A stretch of DNA of 64,000 nt from Vitis vinifera (GCF_030704535.1 NC_081819.1:21734001-21798000), one strand, 5' to 3'; positions 11,089 to 27,315 are shown, counted from the stretch's first letter. Program-made: numbers and translations. Notes: generated by a model not told the origin, from the letters alone.

Positions 11089-14000
11089 TCATGGTTTGAC
11101 TGAGATTGGACTAGGTGCTGCTGCTCTATGCCTTCTGGTTCTCAGTTTCTTCTTCCTCGACAACTTTCTTTCCAAATCATTCACTCTCCCGGTTAAGTTT
11201 GATATGACTGTTAATTGCTCCTTCCCCGCATTGATCAGCTGCTCCATCATCTCCCTCAGTTTCTTGTTTTCTTCTATTAGCTTTTCATCGGGAGTCTTCC
11301 CTGTGTCTTGGATCACAACCTGATTGCCGGTGGCCACTTCATCACTCTGTGTTCCAGGAGCCTCTTCTCTGGCAGTTTCGGATCCTTTAGGATTGTCGCT
11401 AATGACAGATTCCACCTCCTGGGGTTCAAACTTCCCCTCCAGGGACTCTTCTTTGGTTTCTTCAATGGGCACTTCCTTCTTATGGGAATCAACCACTGCA
11501 GAGTCAGCACCAGGAGAGTTCGTCTCATCAACGTTAATGGCTCCCTGGTCTTCCTTGTCTTCTTCGTGGCAAGGTTCTTTCTCCACAAAGGAGACCATTG
11601 GTTGGGACTCCTCGGTCTCTGAAACTTCCTCTTTCTGCAATTCAGCCGTGGCTAAATCTTTGGTTTCTGCTTCCATTGAGTGCTCTTCTAATTGGTTCAT
11701 ATTCGGAGCTTCATCATCTCGTGAGGTGATGTCGATTGCCTCATCACATTCAGCTTGACTACCCTCTGAAATTTTAGCTTCCTCAGATTCCGTCTTTTCA
11801 TCATTCTCGGACTCAGAAACAGCACGTATGGCAGGCTCCCCTTCTGTTCCATGTTGAAGTAGTGCTTCAAGCTCATGAGTTTCTGGATTTTCATCAATCA
11901 GATGTTGTTCTGGTTCATTCATGTCTGGAGCTTCATAGTCTGCCATGGTGACATCAGTTGTCATGACACAGCCAACTTGGTCACCCTCTTGGACCGTATC
12001 CTCTTCTGCTTCAATATTTCCATCCTTCTCCGACTGAGGAACAGTATTCGTGGCAGTCTCCTCTTCAATTACCCCTTGTGGCAGTTCTGCACCCTCATTC
12101 ATTTCCAGATGACCTTCATTGATGGGTGGTGTTGTGTTGCCAACTTTAGCCACCTCAATTTTGTTTGCTGCATTTGAGTCATAAATTGCGTCTCCCAAAG
12201 GGCATTCAACAAATCCCGTTTCATGGTTACTCTTCTCAGTGACCAATGGAAGCTCAACAGTTCCCTCTAGGCCAGAACCAGAATTAGGCTCACTCGTGGC
12301 CACCTGGCTAACATCCAGGTCTCCATTGCCTTGCTCATCTTTTGATTCTTCCAACACAGGCCCCATGTCTGCTGCATGAGGCTCTACACTTTTCTCTTGT
12401 ACTCCAATGGTGTCATTTTCTGATTTAACTTGGAGTTCCTCCTCAAAAGACATGGGTTCTGAAGTGTCCTCACCTTGGGATTCAACTGATGCATCTGCCT
12501 CCGGTGGACTCTGAGATGGCTCTGTCAAATTGGAAGTTTTATCAGAGTTGTCTTCTGAAGAGTTATCCTGAAGACTTTCTGTTGCCTCCTTGTCTTTCTC
12601 CTCATCTTTTCCACCTGCCATGCATACATCATTTGTTAAGTTCTCCACAGACTTAGCAGTTGACTCCTCAACAACAGACACTTCAGGCTTCTGGTTCATT
12701 AGAGAATCAAGCTTCTCTTGCAGGCTTACAAGCTCCCTTGCCAATGATTTTCTGAAATTCCTGAGATTTGGGTGCAAGCCCTGCTAAACACAACAACCAG
12801 TTAAGAAACTGTATAAGAAAAAGCTGAAATATAGGGAACTTAGAATCTTAGTAAGCACGAATACTGAGAAGGGCAGAACTCCCAAACTGCATTAACAAAA
12901 GGACTAATGCATTTTAAAACCCCATATATACTTCAAGACCAATTACTTCAGGTTTCTTTACATATAAGCATGTGTGTCTGTGTGCATGGGCTGCTTAGGG
13001 GACTGATTTCAAGATCCCCTGTTTTTGATATTAAGACGTGGACCTTTATAAGTTTTATTCGTGCATATGGGATCTGTAGAACATATTGGTTGATGTAGTT
13101 GAAATCTAAGTTCATGTCTAAGAAGCCTAATTAGGCCTTCTATCCATTTTCAACCAATGGGAACAAGCATAAAATACATGACAAAAGGAAAGAAGCTAAA
13201 AGTGTAAGCAATACACATACCTGAATGGCATCCAATTTTAGCAGGAGGCTCATTATGGTTTCTCCAATTATCACTCTTTGTCTATTGTCTCTCTGAAGAT
13301 CAGAGAGAGATTCCAGGGCCTGAATGCGATTCCTGATCTCATCTGCTTCCTCACGAACTTTAGCCAGTTGCTTCAATTTCTTCAATGGCTCCCATTTCCT
13401 CACTTCAAATCCACGATAGGCAGACTGGATGATCACTGCAGCTTTTGAATCAGACAAGTTATTTTTCTCTGCTTTGGGTGCTTTATCAGATTTCTTCTCT
13501 TCCACCTCACTCCCCGCTTTATCTTCTCCTATCTTGCATTTACAACCATCTGATTGGATTTTATCCATTGCCTTCTGCTCTTCAATTGCCTCCTCAGATA
13601 TCTTACTTTGAGCATTTCTTTCCCCATCCTTTTTAGCTTGATACTCACCACCAGCAACCCCAGGTTTTTCTGCAGTTAAGTCATCAGACACCTCTGTGCG
13701 AGGATCAATTGGCAAGTTCACAGGAGACTGTGAATGAGTCGGAGTCGGAATCTGATTCTGAGACCCACAGTTAGAAATGTCGTCAACTTTTTGTTCAGCT
13801 GTCTGATCTACTACCTTAACAACTTTTAGCTCCTTTTTGTTTGGCTCCAGTCCGTGGCTCTTGTTAATGGTAGTCTCTTGAGAGCCTTTCAATCCTTCTG
13901 AAGGAGAAGAAGCCTTTATAGTGTCATTTGATGTCTCTTGTGATTTCCCTCTCTGACCAGGAGGACTAGGGGACCTCGAACTGCCATTCCCATTCTTCTT

Positions 14001-15194
14001 CTTAGGCAAGGGATCTACTCTCAGACAAACAGGAGGTAACTTGGCCATCCTTGGGGAGGACGGAGACTGCCTTTTAGCACTGTCTGAAGGTTTCTTCTTT
14101 CCACCATCTTCTCCATGTTTAGTGGCATTGCCTTCCCACTTCCCCACAAAGTTTTCTGAGGTATTCTCTTCCCCATGTGCTTCTCTTTCCTTCACAGGAA
14201 TATTGTTTTGATTACCATTTTTCTCCATGATCTTCAAGCCACCCTGGCCTCCAGAATCTTCTTCAGTTGCTCTAGGTTTGTTTCCACCATCACCAACTTC
14301 TGGGAGCTTCACAGGAATAATCTTGAAATTCAAACTTGGCTCTTCCGCAGGCTTAGAAGCAGAGTTGTTCGGCTTGTGCTCCTTCCCCTCACCTTCCTCT
14401 GTTTTTTCAAAAGGAGGCATCCAAATTATAGGAAATGGGAAACGAGCATTCTTGTCTTCACTTTGCTGATTTCTCGTCCCTTCTCCACCCTGCTTCAAAG
14501 ATCTGAAGCCGTTTGAATCAGGTGGAAACCACCTGTTCCAAACGCCAGGTTCCCACTCAATAGATTTGTTGAAACTCTTTGGTGACGTTGCATCATGTGC
14601 TTCCTGGCGATTCTCACTCTGCTCCTTCGTATCTGGATCGACTGGTGCTCTATTCTCCCCATTCTTCATGTACACAGGTGGAATCCACACAATTGGATAT
14701 GGGCAATCTTTCAACCCAGCTGGAACCAAGGATTCCCTCTCCTTCTTTCCATCATCTGCCTCGTGTTCTTCAATCTTAACATTGTTACCTCCCTTCCGAT
14801 TAAACCCATGATTAGGGAGCCCGCAACAATGATGATTTCCTGAATCATTCTTCTCATATTCAGGTCTAGGCTGCTCCATGGAACAATAAGGAGCAGGGGC
14901 ATGATGAACAGGGTATGGCTCCGGGTACATGGGACGGCACCCATGCCAATGAAATGGCATTGGTGGTGCCAGCTGATGGTAAGGTAGGAAACTATAGTAA
15001 CCAGGGAAGCAACTATGGTTGTAGCAGGCATGACACTCAACCGGCATTGGGTGCCCAAAATTTCCACTATAAGGCCTCCATTCATAACCTATTTGAGGAG
15101 GTGCGGCTGCACAGGTTGGACAATGGTTTTGAGGGAAAGGCATTTGGTTTCCCTGGTGGGGATGTGAGTCCATGTACCTGTATACAGGCAACAT
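11089..15194 (-). CDS. BAG6: BAG family molecular chaperone regulator 6
   Basis: Two coding exons are inferred. Exon 1 (15194-13221) ends CAG before GTATGT; exon 2 (12780-11089) begins after a CAG acceptor. They join in phase 0 to give about 1221 residues; Arabidopsis BAG6 (At2g46240) has about 1043. The N terminus is rich in Pro, Cys, His and Tyr and matches that family from its first residues (MLPVYRYMD). A motif of the form PIVWIPP or PIIWMPP occurs twice. An IQ calmodulin-binding motif begins at about residue 585 (AAVIIQSAYRGFEVRKW) and runs straight into a BAG domain at about 610-690, which is split by the intron. The long exon-2 tail is acidic, contains a duplicated segment and ends in a short coiled coil plus a basic tail. 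BAG6 proteins bind Hsc70 and calmodulin and act in heat and fungal defence responses. A 5' UTR intron (about 15978-15270) is likely. Confidence 0.92.
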
Positions 15195-16130
15195 CTTCCA
15201 ATAACTCTAGTCTAACCAAGAGTTTCGATCCCTTGGTGATGCAGACGAAAACCCAAACGCAAATATTATCTGCAATGAACAATTTGACCGGTCAGAGGCG
15301 GATGAAATTTAAACTGTTGTCTTGGATGAATCCGAATTCAGAGACAAATCAAAGCTAGACCTAAAGTATCAACACTTTGGGGTACTGATAGCAGAGTAGA
15401 ATTGAGAACAAGCAAATGAGATTAAATCACATAAAAAAGAAGTAAATGAATTTTAAAACGTTAGAACCCCTATGGGTTGTGAGGAGACGGAGAAAGTAGA
15501 AAAACAACAAAATTTCAAGTGTCAACAGCTGGAGGCTTCGTTGAGACCATCCCAGGAAATGCTAAAGGACTTTTGTTTACTGCATTTCCCAGCAGCCAAA
15601 CAAAAAATCTTACGACTAAGCGTGCCATGAGTTGACGTAAACTAACAGGTGGTTTTGTTTCCGGGGTTCCCCACAAACTAACAGGTGAGTTGACGTAAGC
15701 ATTGATTGGTTTTATTTTCCCCCATTTTTCCAGTAACCAAACAGAAAACCATACGCCTACCCATGCAAGGAAATGGAAGAAAAATCAATCTCGAATTTGC
15801 CTTTAACACCAATAATAACTAAACTAAAAGGATACTGCTTGCTTCCCGGGTCCCTAACTAATTTTCAAACAACCTGGTCTGTTTCTTTTTCCCCCGCATT
15901 TTCCCAGCAACCAAACATAAAACCTAATTCCCGCAAAAGCAATCAGAAAAAGAAAAACAAACGAAAGAAAACACTTACAAGCTTGTGTAAAATACTAAAA
16001 TCCCCCGAAACGCTTCCGCAATCCCAATGACTTAGTTCTCGGTTCAAATCCGTCCACCAACCCAAACAGTGATTCTGATCTTTGCCTCTCTTCTCTTTCG
16101 CGATCACAATTCAGAGCTCTCTTTGATTTT
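15195..16130 (-). other. Inferred BAG6 leader with 5' UTR intron
   Basis: On the minus strand a GTAAGT donor at about 15978 and a TTGCAG acceptor ending at 15270 would remove about 700 bases. The leader would then run from about 16130 to 15979 and continue at 15269. No coding frame of note lies in the interval. The boundaries are inferred from splice consensus only. Confidence 0.45.
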
Positions 16131-16158
16131 TCCGATAATCCAAATATCAGATTTCGAG

Positions 16159-16168
16159 TTTTTATATA
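16159..16168 (-). promoter_or_regulatory. TATA box of BAG6
   Basis: The minus strand reads TATATAAAAA here, about 970 bases upstream of the BAG6 ATG and just above the inferred leader. Transcription would start near 16130. The placement agrees with the inferred leader intron. Confidence 0.5.
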
Positions 16169-16329
16169 CGAAATCTTAGACATTTCTCTCGGGTTCTCCA
16201 GACGTTTCCAGTGTGTACCAGTGGCGAACCGTCTGGATTTTCCACGTGTGATGTTGCCGTTGGTCCGTGTCGGTGATGTGGCAGTTTCTCACTAGTTGGA
16301 ATTCTTGATGAAGCTTGACCAGTAAACTG

Positions 16330-16342
16330 GAACTTTCGAGAC
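16330..16342 (-). promoter_or_regulatory. Heat-shock-element-like site upstream of BAG6
   Basis: The plus strand reads GAACTTTCGAGAC, that is GAA, two bases, TTC, two bases, then an imperfect third unit (GAC). This fits the alternating GAA/TTC units bound by heat-shock factors, and it lies about 160 bases above the BAG6 TATA box. Arabidopsis BAG6 is strongly heat-induced, so the position makes sense. One short match could be chance. Confidence 0.35.
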
Positions 16343-16918
16343 TCTGGATTATGCTGATGATGTAACGATCCATGCAAAATTATTATTAACCATGGAGGAT
16401 TTTTTACTTGAAGTAATCTGCACCCATGAATTATTGTATTCTTCACATTTTGTTGTTAAAAAAATTACTAAAATTATTGAATATTTTTTTCGTGTGATTT
16501 ATTTATTTATATAAATAAAATAAATTCCTTTGAATTTTTTTTTATAAACTTTCTTTAATAAAATTTGAAATTTTTTTGATAAAGTCATAAATTCCAAGAA
16601 GATACTAAATTTTTATATTTGAAAAATATGAATCTTGACTAAATATGTTGAAATATGTTTTAAAAAAATATTATACTTTTTAATAAATTTAAAAAATATG
16701 TTGTAGGATGACTATTTTCATGTTCTCTAAAGTCATAGACCGCGTTCTGTTTTCTTGGTCTTCTTCCACTCCGCCGTGTAAGTATAGAAATGAAAACCAA
16801 AAGTCACCCTTTCATATTAGCTTAGCAAGTAGACATTAAATTCATACCCAGAAGTCTATCTCATGTTTCCTGTAAATTTCTTCTACAGACGTGCAGATTG
16901 GACAAACAATTTGATTAA

Positions 16919-18060
<1,142 letters not shown>

Positions 18061-18246
18061 AGTCTTGTCTTCTTATATATGTTTACTTCTAATATGGTAA
18101 AATAAATGAGCATTTGATACTTTCTGAAGCTTCCCAGATAAAGCTGAATGAAATATGAATTTTCTGCTTTCATGATTAATACATATCGTACAATATTTTT
18201 CAATATCGACTCAACTGGACACCTGACTGCCCATATGCCTCAACCA

Positions 18247-19226
<980 letters not shown>

Positions 19227-19326
19227 AATAAATGAGCATCTATTTTCTGAAGCTTCCCAGATAAAGCTGAATGAAATATAAATTTTCTGCTGTTATGATT
19301 AATGCAAGTAGTACAATATCTTTTAA

Positions 19327-20295
<969 letters not shown>

Positions 20296-20339
20296 GTTCT
20301 TCATGGCCTAATGACCTTACTAATCTAAATAAAAGCCAG

Positions 20340-21540
20340 CTCCTGTTTGCTAATCTTGTATGGGATTCTCCATATTTGTACCATGGAAGAAAAGGAGAGG
20401 AAATTGAAATGGGAAGGATGAAGCAAATCCACCTTCACAACATTAGCTGAAAAGCCTTGAGTTCTACCAATATAAAATCTCCTTATTTTTAGGTTGAATA
20501 AGTGGATGAATATACTGCCTTCAGCTGTCAAGTATTTTTAATAAATATTAGAAATACTTCTTACAATTCAACCGCACTTTTATTTCTTTTCTTTTTTCTA
20601 AATTTGAAAAATTATATATTCTTTATTTTAAAATTTACACCTTTTGTTTCATAGTAGGAAGAAAAAAAGCTTTGAAAAGTAAATTATTATTATTATTTTA
20701 TTTTTTTAATTAATTAAATCAATTTTTAACATAAAATCCGAATATTGAAAGAAATACTATTTTTAAATCTTTATTCAATTTAATATAAAATAGTAGTTAT
20801 TAACTTATTTTTGCTTTTCTAATTTTTTATTTAAATTAATTATAAAAATAAAATAAAATAATTTTAAAAATGTCATAGCAATAGATATAGTAATTTGAAA
20901 GTAATTCTAAAATTGTTTTAAAATTTTAAAATATTAAAAATATTTTTTAAAAAATAAAAAACAAAAAATATATCAAACTATTCCATTTTTAAGCTTATTT
21001 TTAAAAACATTACTAAATAATTCCCACGTTTAGAATTTTTTTTAAAAAATCATTATCATTTAAAACTCAAATTTTAAAATAAATTATAAATAAATAAAAG
21101 GAAGAAATAGATACATAGGAAAAATAATTTTGTCTTTCATCTAATTGGTGAAAAAGGCTTTAAAAAGATATAAATATCGGAGTAAACTTATGTCAATTTA
21201 AAAAAAAATATTTTTCATTATAAATTATAAATCAAATAAAAATTGTGCAAATTCCTTTTTTTTTTTTTTTTTCTAATACAAATAAAATTAAATTGATTTT
21301 TTTTTTGGGAGAATTAGTATAACTATTTGGTGTAAATGGGCAGATAAAAATATTAATATTAGCTTCTAAAGTTCTAATATATAAAGGGAAATAAATAATA
21401 AATATAATTTTTAGAAAAATATGTAAATTTCAAATAAATTTATTGTTAAGGTAAACATAATACATGAGTGGAGGGTTGGGAGGAACTCATTTAAATTTTT
21501 TTATAAAAATAAAATAAAATAAAATAATAAAAAATTTTGA
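20340..21540. other. AT-rich intergenic stretch
   Basis: I see no gene between the intronless chitinase and the FCF1 leader. The DNA is extremely rich in A and T with many poly(A) and poly(T) runs. No inverted termini or coding frames stand out. Confidence 0.6.
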
Positions 21541-21561
21541 TTTATTTATTTTTCCTCTTTT

Positions 21562-21793
21562 AAACCCTACCTCTAGAAAGCTCTGTTTTTCTCGGTTCCG
21601 ATTTCAACTGAATACGGTTTGCGGCTCTCTGCGTCTTGAGCGGCAGCAACTCTCCGACAAGCCCTCTACCGGTGACCACTCTCCAGAAAGCCCTCAGAAG
21701 CTTCGGAGTCGTTTTCGAAAACATTAGGTGAGTCCTTGCTCCCAAAAAAAACCCTAAATGCTATAAATTTACCGAAAATTGCCCTAAACCCTA
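21562..21793 (+). promoter_or_regulatory. Three telo-boxes at the FCF1 promoter and leader intron
   Basis: The octamer AAACCCTA occurs at 21562-21569, 21749-21756 and 21786-21793. In plants, telo-boxes near the start site mark genes for ribosome biogenesis and translation. The first lies in the core promoter or leader; the other two fall in an inferred leader intron with donor GTGAGT near 21728 and acceptor GCGCAG near 21841. This matches the role of the gene that follows. Confidence 0.65.
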
Positions 21794-21902
21794 GAGAAAA
21801 ATCCCTAAATTAATGTGAGCAATTTCTTTGAATTGGCGCAGAAAAAAAACTCTACAACGTTTCAATTTTGTAATCTTCTATTGGCTGTCAATCCATCAAA
21901 AC

Positions 21903-22474
21903 ATGGGAAAAGCAAAGAAAGCCCAAAAATTTGCTGTCATGAAGAAGATGGTCACCTCCAAAGCACTTAAAAAGTAAGATTTTTCTTTTATACAGATTTT
22001 TTTCCCTCTCTGTAATAGATTTATGTTCCTCTAATTTTCTTCAATTGAATATATCTTGAATTTGTTTTTGGTTTTATTTAGACACAAAGAAGAGGTTTTG
22101 AACCCTACCAAGAAGGACGAAAACAAAGAGAAAACCTCCAGAAATGTGTAAGTTTTTCTTAATAAACAATTTTTCCGCTGCATTAATTTCAGAATTTGCT
22201 GTGTTTAATCATTGTTAAATTATTATTTAATTTTCTGAGGATGCAGGCCATATGTTCCGTCCGCTCTTTTCTTCAAGTACAACACTGCTTTGGGGCCGCC
22301 TTATCGGGTTTTGGTCGATACCAATTTCATCAATTTTTCTATTCAGAATAAAGTGAGTGTTTACTGTTGTTTTGTTAACGTAGGGAACATGATCTTGTTT
22401 AGGTTCTATTCAATGTTTGTTTTCTATGAATATATCTCAAGTTTTCTTTTCTTTTTCTTCTTTCTTCTTCTTCT

Positions 22475-22509
<35 letters not shown>

Positions 22510-25026
22510 AGAATTTTCTTTTAGATTTTTGTGAAAGCTAGTAATTGTTATGTGATTTTGGAATTCTGGAAGTGTCTTTCTTGGTTTTTAAGAGTTATAG
22601 CAGATGTGATTTTTGCTTCAAAAAGCAGGAAAACTACTTCCAAGGTGCTAGCATATGATGCATTGTAAGTCCTTAGATGCCCATTGGTGAATATGCTCAA
22701 TCGATGTTAAGTCCATATGGTGGGAGAGAAGTAGGAGAGCTTTAAATAATGGTGAAAGTTTGGATCAAACAATTAAGAGTTGTTTCTTGAATCCCTTTTA
22801 GGAGTGGGTAAGATTGTATATTGGGGACAGATCTCTATCGTTGTTAGAGTTTGTGGACTGGATAGGCTCTTCGTAGGGCATGACTGCTGGTTTTTGTGTT
22901 CCCGCGCTTCTTTTTGGTTTTTTGGTTGCTTTTGTATACATCACGTATACTTCTTTTTTAATCTAATACATTTACATTTATCCAAAAAAAAAAAAAAAGC
23001 CCAACCGCATGTTTGTTAGCTTCTGCTGAAGGTGAGTTATGGCATTTGGGTATGGAATTTTAGGGCCTGGAAATTGTTTTCTAGCATAAACACATGTTTG
23101 ACAATTTTCTGTAAACAGTTTTTTCAAAATTCTTCTAAAAACAGGTGTTTTTTGGGAACAAATTTGAGATTTTTTTCATGTGTTTTTGTAGTGTGTTCTA
23201 AAGAACAATTGAAAATATAAATAATAGTTTGAATGTTTTTACATCATATATAAGAGTACACTACTTTCATTGAGAATAGTTGAGAAAATTGTTTTTCATG
23301 TTTGAATTTCCAAACAGATTTTTATTCCTGTAAACAATTGAAAACTATTCCTAAAAATTGTCCTCAAAAATGGTTTTTTGACAACTGTTTTTTAAGACGT
23401 TGCAAATGACTATCCTAAGCATTTCTCAACGATGACTAATGAGTTTTCTCTGAATTCTTCTGCAGCTTGATCTGGAGAAAGGGATGATGGACTGCTTATA
23501 TGCAAAATGTGAGTTCAATGAAGTTAGTGATTTTGGCATTTATTTAAGCTCATTCCTAAATGCTGTTAGTCTTTGTCTAAGAAATTATGATGTTACCATG
23601 GTGGTTTGTATATTCACTATGTTGAAATTGTCCGCTTCAAAACATTTTGGGCACAAAATTGACTAAATTTTGTATCTTATCAATCTGAAAGTATTTTTAT
23701 GTGATGGGATTCTTATATTATTTTGTTTTGTCTTTGTTGCTTCCTTCTATCTTTTAATTTTAAAGGCACTCCTTGTATCACGGATTGTGTGATGGCAGAG
23801 CTTGAGAAGTTAGGTCAGAAATACCGCGTGGCTCTGAGGTAAATTTCCATTTGTTTTACTCAATGAAATTGTGATTCTCAGTAGTTTTTTCCATACTATT
23901 CACTGAGAAAATATTTTTGATGATTCTCACCCTATTAAGCTATATTGGAGTCAAAACTATACAATTATGTGTGCATGTGAAATAAGAGCTGCAAAAAAGG
24001 GAGATGAATATTTATTCCCAATTGAAGAAATTGAGACATTGATATCCAGTTTTACCATAAAATAGAAAGATAAGATGTCTCTTGATCTACTTTCTTGGCA
24101 GGATTGCAAAGGATCCTCGGTTTGAAAGATTACTCTGTACTCATAAGGGAACTTATGCCGATGACTGTATTGTTGATAGAGTTACTCAGGTATGATTTGG
24201 ATTCTGCACCATGTTTACATGTGTATTATCTCGGGCTTCTATATACATTGATCCCAAGCTATATTCATTTTATGTAAAAATTTCCGTCGTCCAATCTGCT
24301 TTGTACTGTGGGGCTATACATCTTGTGTAAATACATTGCATGGAGTACAGAATATGAGTAGTTACCAAATTATCTTATAAAAATGTGGGTTACATCATCC
24401 AGTGGTCTAAATTTCAAGTTGATTGAATATTTTTCATAAACCAGCCTTAATGTTCAAATCATGTGTAATGACGATAAAACTCCATCCCGAGCTTCCACTC
24501 TTACCCCAACCTTGTTGTTCTGGATACAGGACCATACCAAATCGATCATCTAATGGGCTATGCAGCTGAATGTCATTATAACTGTCCAAATTGCTCTGTT
24601 ATCTTCTACTATCCTCTTCGCATGAGTAATGTGTGTACTATACTTTGTTTAAAACAGCATAAATGCTACATTGTTGCTACATGCGATCGAGACTTGAAGC
24701 GAAGGATTCGCAAGGTAAAAATGAATTGATGATGCTCATGACTTGATAATTACTTTGCATCAAGTTCCAATATATTTTTGATAGGTGCATCAAGTTCTAA
24801 TATATGAAATTTCTTTTCAATGTGCAGGTCCCTGGTGTGCCAATAATGTACATTACAAAACACCAGTATTCAATTGAGCGGTTGCCCGAAGCGACAATTG
24901 GTGGAGGTAGGCTTGAAACTGTTTATTTATATATATAGATGCAAATACCCCTTTTTTTCTTTTGCCTTCCCTTCCCTTCCCTGTTCTGAGATATCTGTTT
25001 CCATTGATGCAGCTCCAAGAATTTAA
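21903..25026 (+). CDS. FCF1: rRNA-processing endonuclease FCF1/Utp24
   Basis: Nine exons are inferred: 21903-21973, 22082-22147, 22247-22352, 23466-23508, 23766-23838, 24102-24189, 24658-24714, 24828-24906 and 25013-25026. They total 597 bases, or 198 residues, the usual length for the family. The basic N terminus ([16 protein letters not shown]) leads into a PIN nuclease domain with its acidic residues in place: [29 protein letters not shown] and [11 protein letters not shown]. The C terminus reads [26 protein letters not shown]1 is part of the small-subunit processome in the nucleolus and cuts the 18S rRNA precursor. It is an essential housekeeping gene sitting inside a chitinase cluster. 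Intron 3 carries a probable LINE remnant. Splice sites agree with the family protein at every junction. Confidence 0.94.
22470..22509. repeat. Long poly(T) tract in FCF1 intron 3
   Basis: A CTTCTT run followed by about 30 consecutive T bases. It is likely length-variable between individuals. Confidence 0.8.
22690..22998 (+). mobile_element. Probable 5'-truncated LINE (L1-type) 3' end
   Basis: Within FCF1 intron 3, the sequence reads like the tail of plant L1 elements. It has a G- and T-rich stretch with TTTGTATAC and CGTATACTTC, then TTTTTAATCTAATACATTTA, and ends in a run of about 15 A bases at 22984-22998. The insertion would be in the sense direction of the gene and only the tail remains. 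No reading frame survives. I could not find clear target-site duplications by eye, so this rests on resemblance. Confidence 0.5.
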
Positions 25027-25029
25027 ACT

Positions 25030-25900
25030 GTGATTGGTAGCTTACAGGTCTGAGGAAGACAGGTGATTCTGTTTTTGCTAATTATCAATTTTGTTTACTT
25101 GTTGTAACTAAAACCATCTCTAGATTCAGGTGGAATTATGATTTTTTGTTGAACTGTTTCTCCTTTTTTAGAGACCACAGATTCTACATTGTAATTTCTA
25201 TCAAATGGGGTGCTTCTTGCTCATTCAACTTAAGAGTTCTGATTGTTTTTCTTTAACAGTGCTTCTCCTTCTCTTAGAATCATTCCATCAATGGGAGAAA
25301 ATATATCAAAACAATGGAAAAAGCAAAGTATATTAGTAAGCATGAAGCGTTCATTTCAATAAAAATAACAGTCAATGCCATTTTGGAGATCACTTTTCAA
25401 CTCCAATCAAATCTTGAATCTTTAATCAGCTCACAGATGCTTCTAGTAATTCTAATCTTTCTTAGGAACCAAACAGTGGGCAATGCAATGGAATTTGTTG
25501 TTCTTGTTGGATGGCACATTACCTCTTTTTTTTTTATTCACGTGTTGGTGAGAGATAAAGGAAGTTTGTGTATAGTAACTTTGAACTTTTGTAATAAAAA
25601 AAAAAAATTGATTTTTTCAATTTAATTTTTTGAAATGACTTTATAGGTCAATAAGAGTTTATCACACACAACATCAAATATGGGCAAGGATTTCAAAAGT
25701 AATTTTCTTAATTTGTATATATGTCTGTATGTATATTCCCTCACCTAAATCAAAACTCTTCTACCATGCTATGCTATGAAACTAATTTGATTCAAAATAA
25801 AAAATGAAAAATTGTTTTCAAAAATAGAAATTAGTGATTTTATAGAAAAAATAGTATTGTTTTTTTGTTTCTAAAAACAAAAATCAAAATGTCAGATGAG
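25030..25900. other. FCF1 3' flank and AT-rich spacer
   Basis: This holds the likely FCF1 3' UTR and then AT-rich spacer up to the duplicated promoter of the next chitinase. The open frame at about 25314-25625 has no recognisable similarity. No other gene is visible. Confidence 0.55.
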
Positions 25901-26017
25901 GCATATATACCTTAGCAAATTTAAGTTGTTTCTTCACATTGAATTCATACCCGAAAGTCTATCACAAGTTTCTTGCAATCTTCTTCCACAAACCTGTAGA
26001 TTTGACAAACAATTTGA

Positions 26018-27068
<1,051 letters not shown>

Positions 27069-27195
27069 AGTCTTGTCTTCCTATATATGTCTACTTCTAA
27101 TATGGTCACATAAATGAGCTTTGATACTTTCTGAAACTTGAATGAAATATAAATTTTCTGCTGTGATGATTAATACAAATATATATATAGATGGC

Positions 27196-27315
27196 ACAAT
27201 ATCTTTCAAAGGCTCTCTCTAAAAGCCTCTGCTTACCAAGCAGCCCATTTGCCTCAACCATGTACTCCCAACTCTACTTTGCAATTCCCTTGCTGATCTT
27301 GCAGTTTATCAATCT
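27196..27315 (+). pseudogene. Orphan 5' end of a lineage B chitinase
   Basis: The stretch contains AAAAGCCTCTGC, a run matching the leader at 19360-19398, and an ATG at about 27260 followed by codons like those of the intronless gene signal peptide. Similarity then stops after about 50 bases of would-be coding sequence. It shows that the duplicated unit comprised a lineage A gene plus the start of its lineage B neighbour. Confidence 0.7.

Noticed and set aside
13429-14843. Several plus-strand open frames opposite BAG6 exon 1
   Set aside because: Antisense shadows of a long, compositionally biased coding exon.
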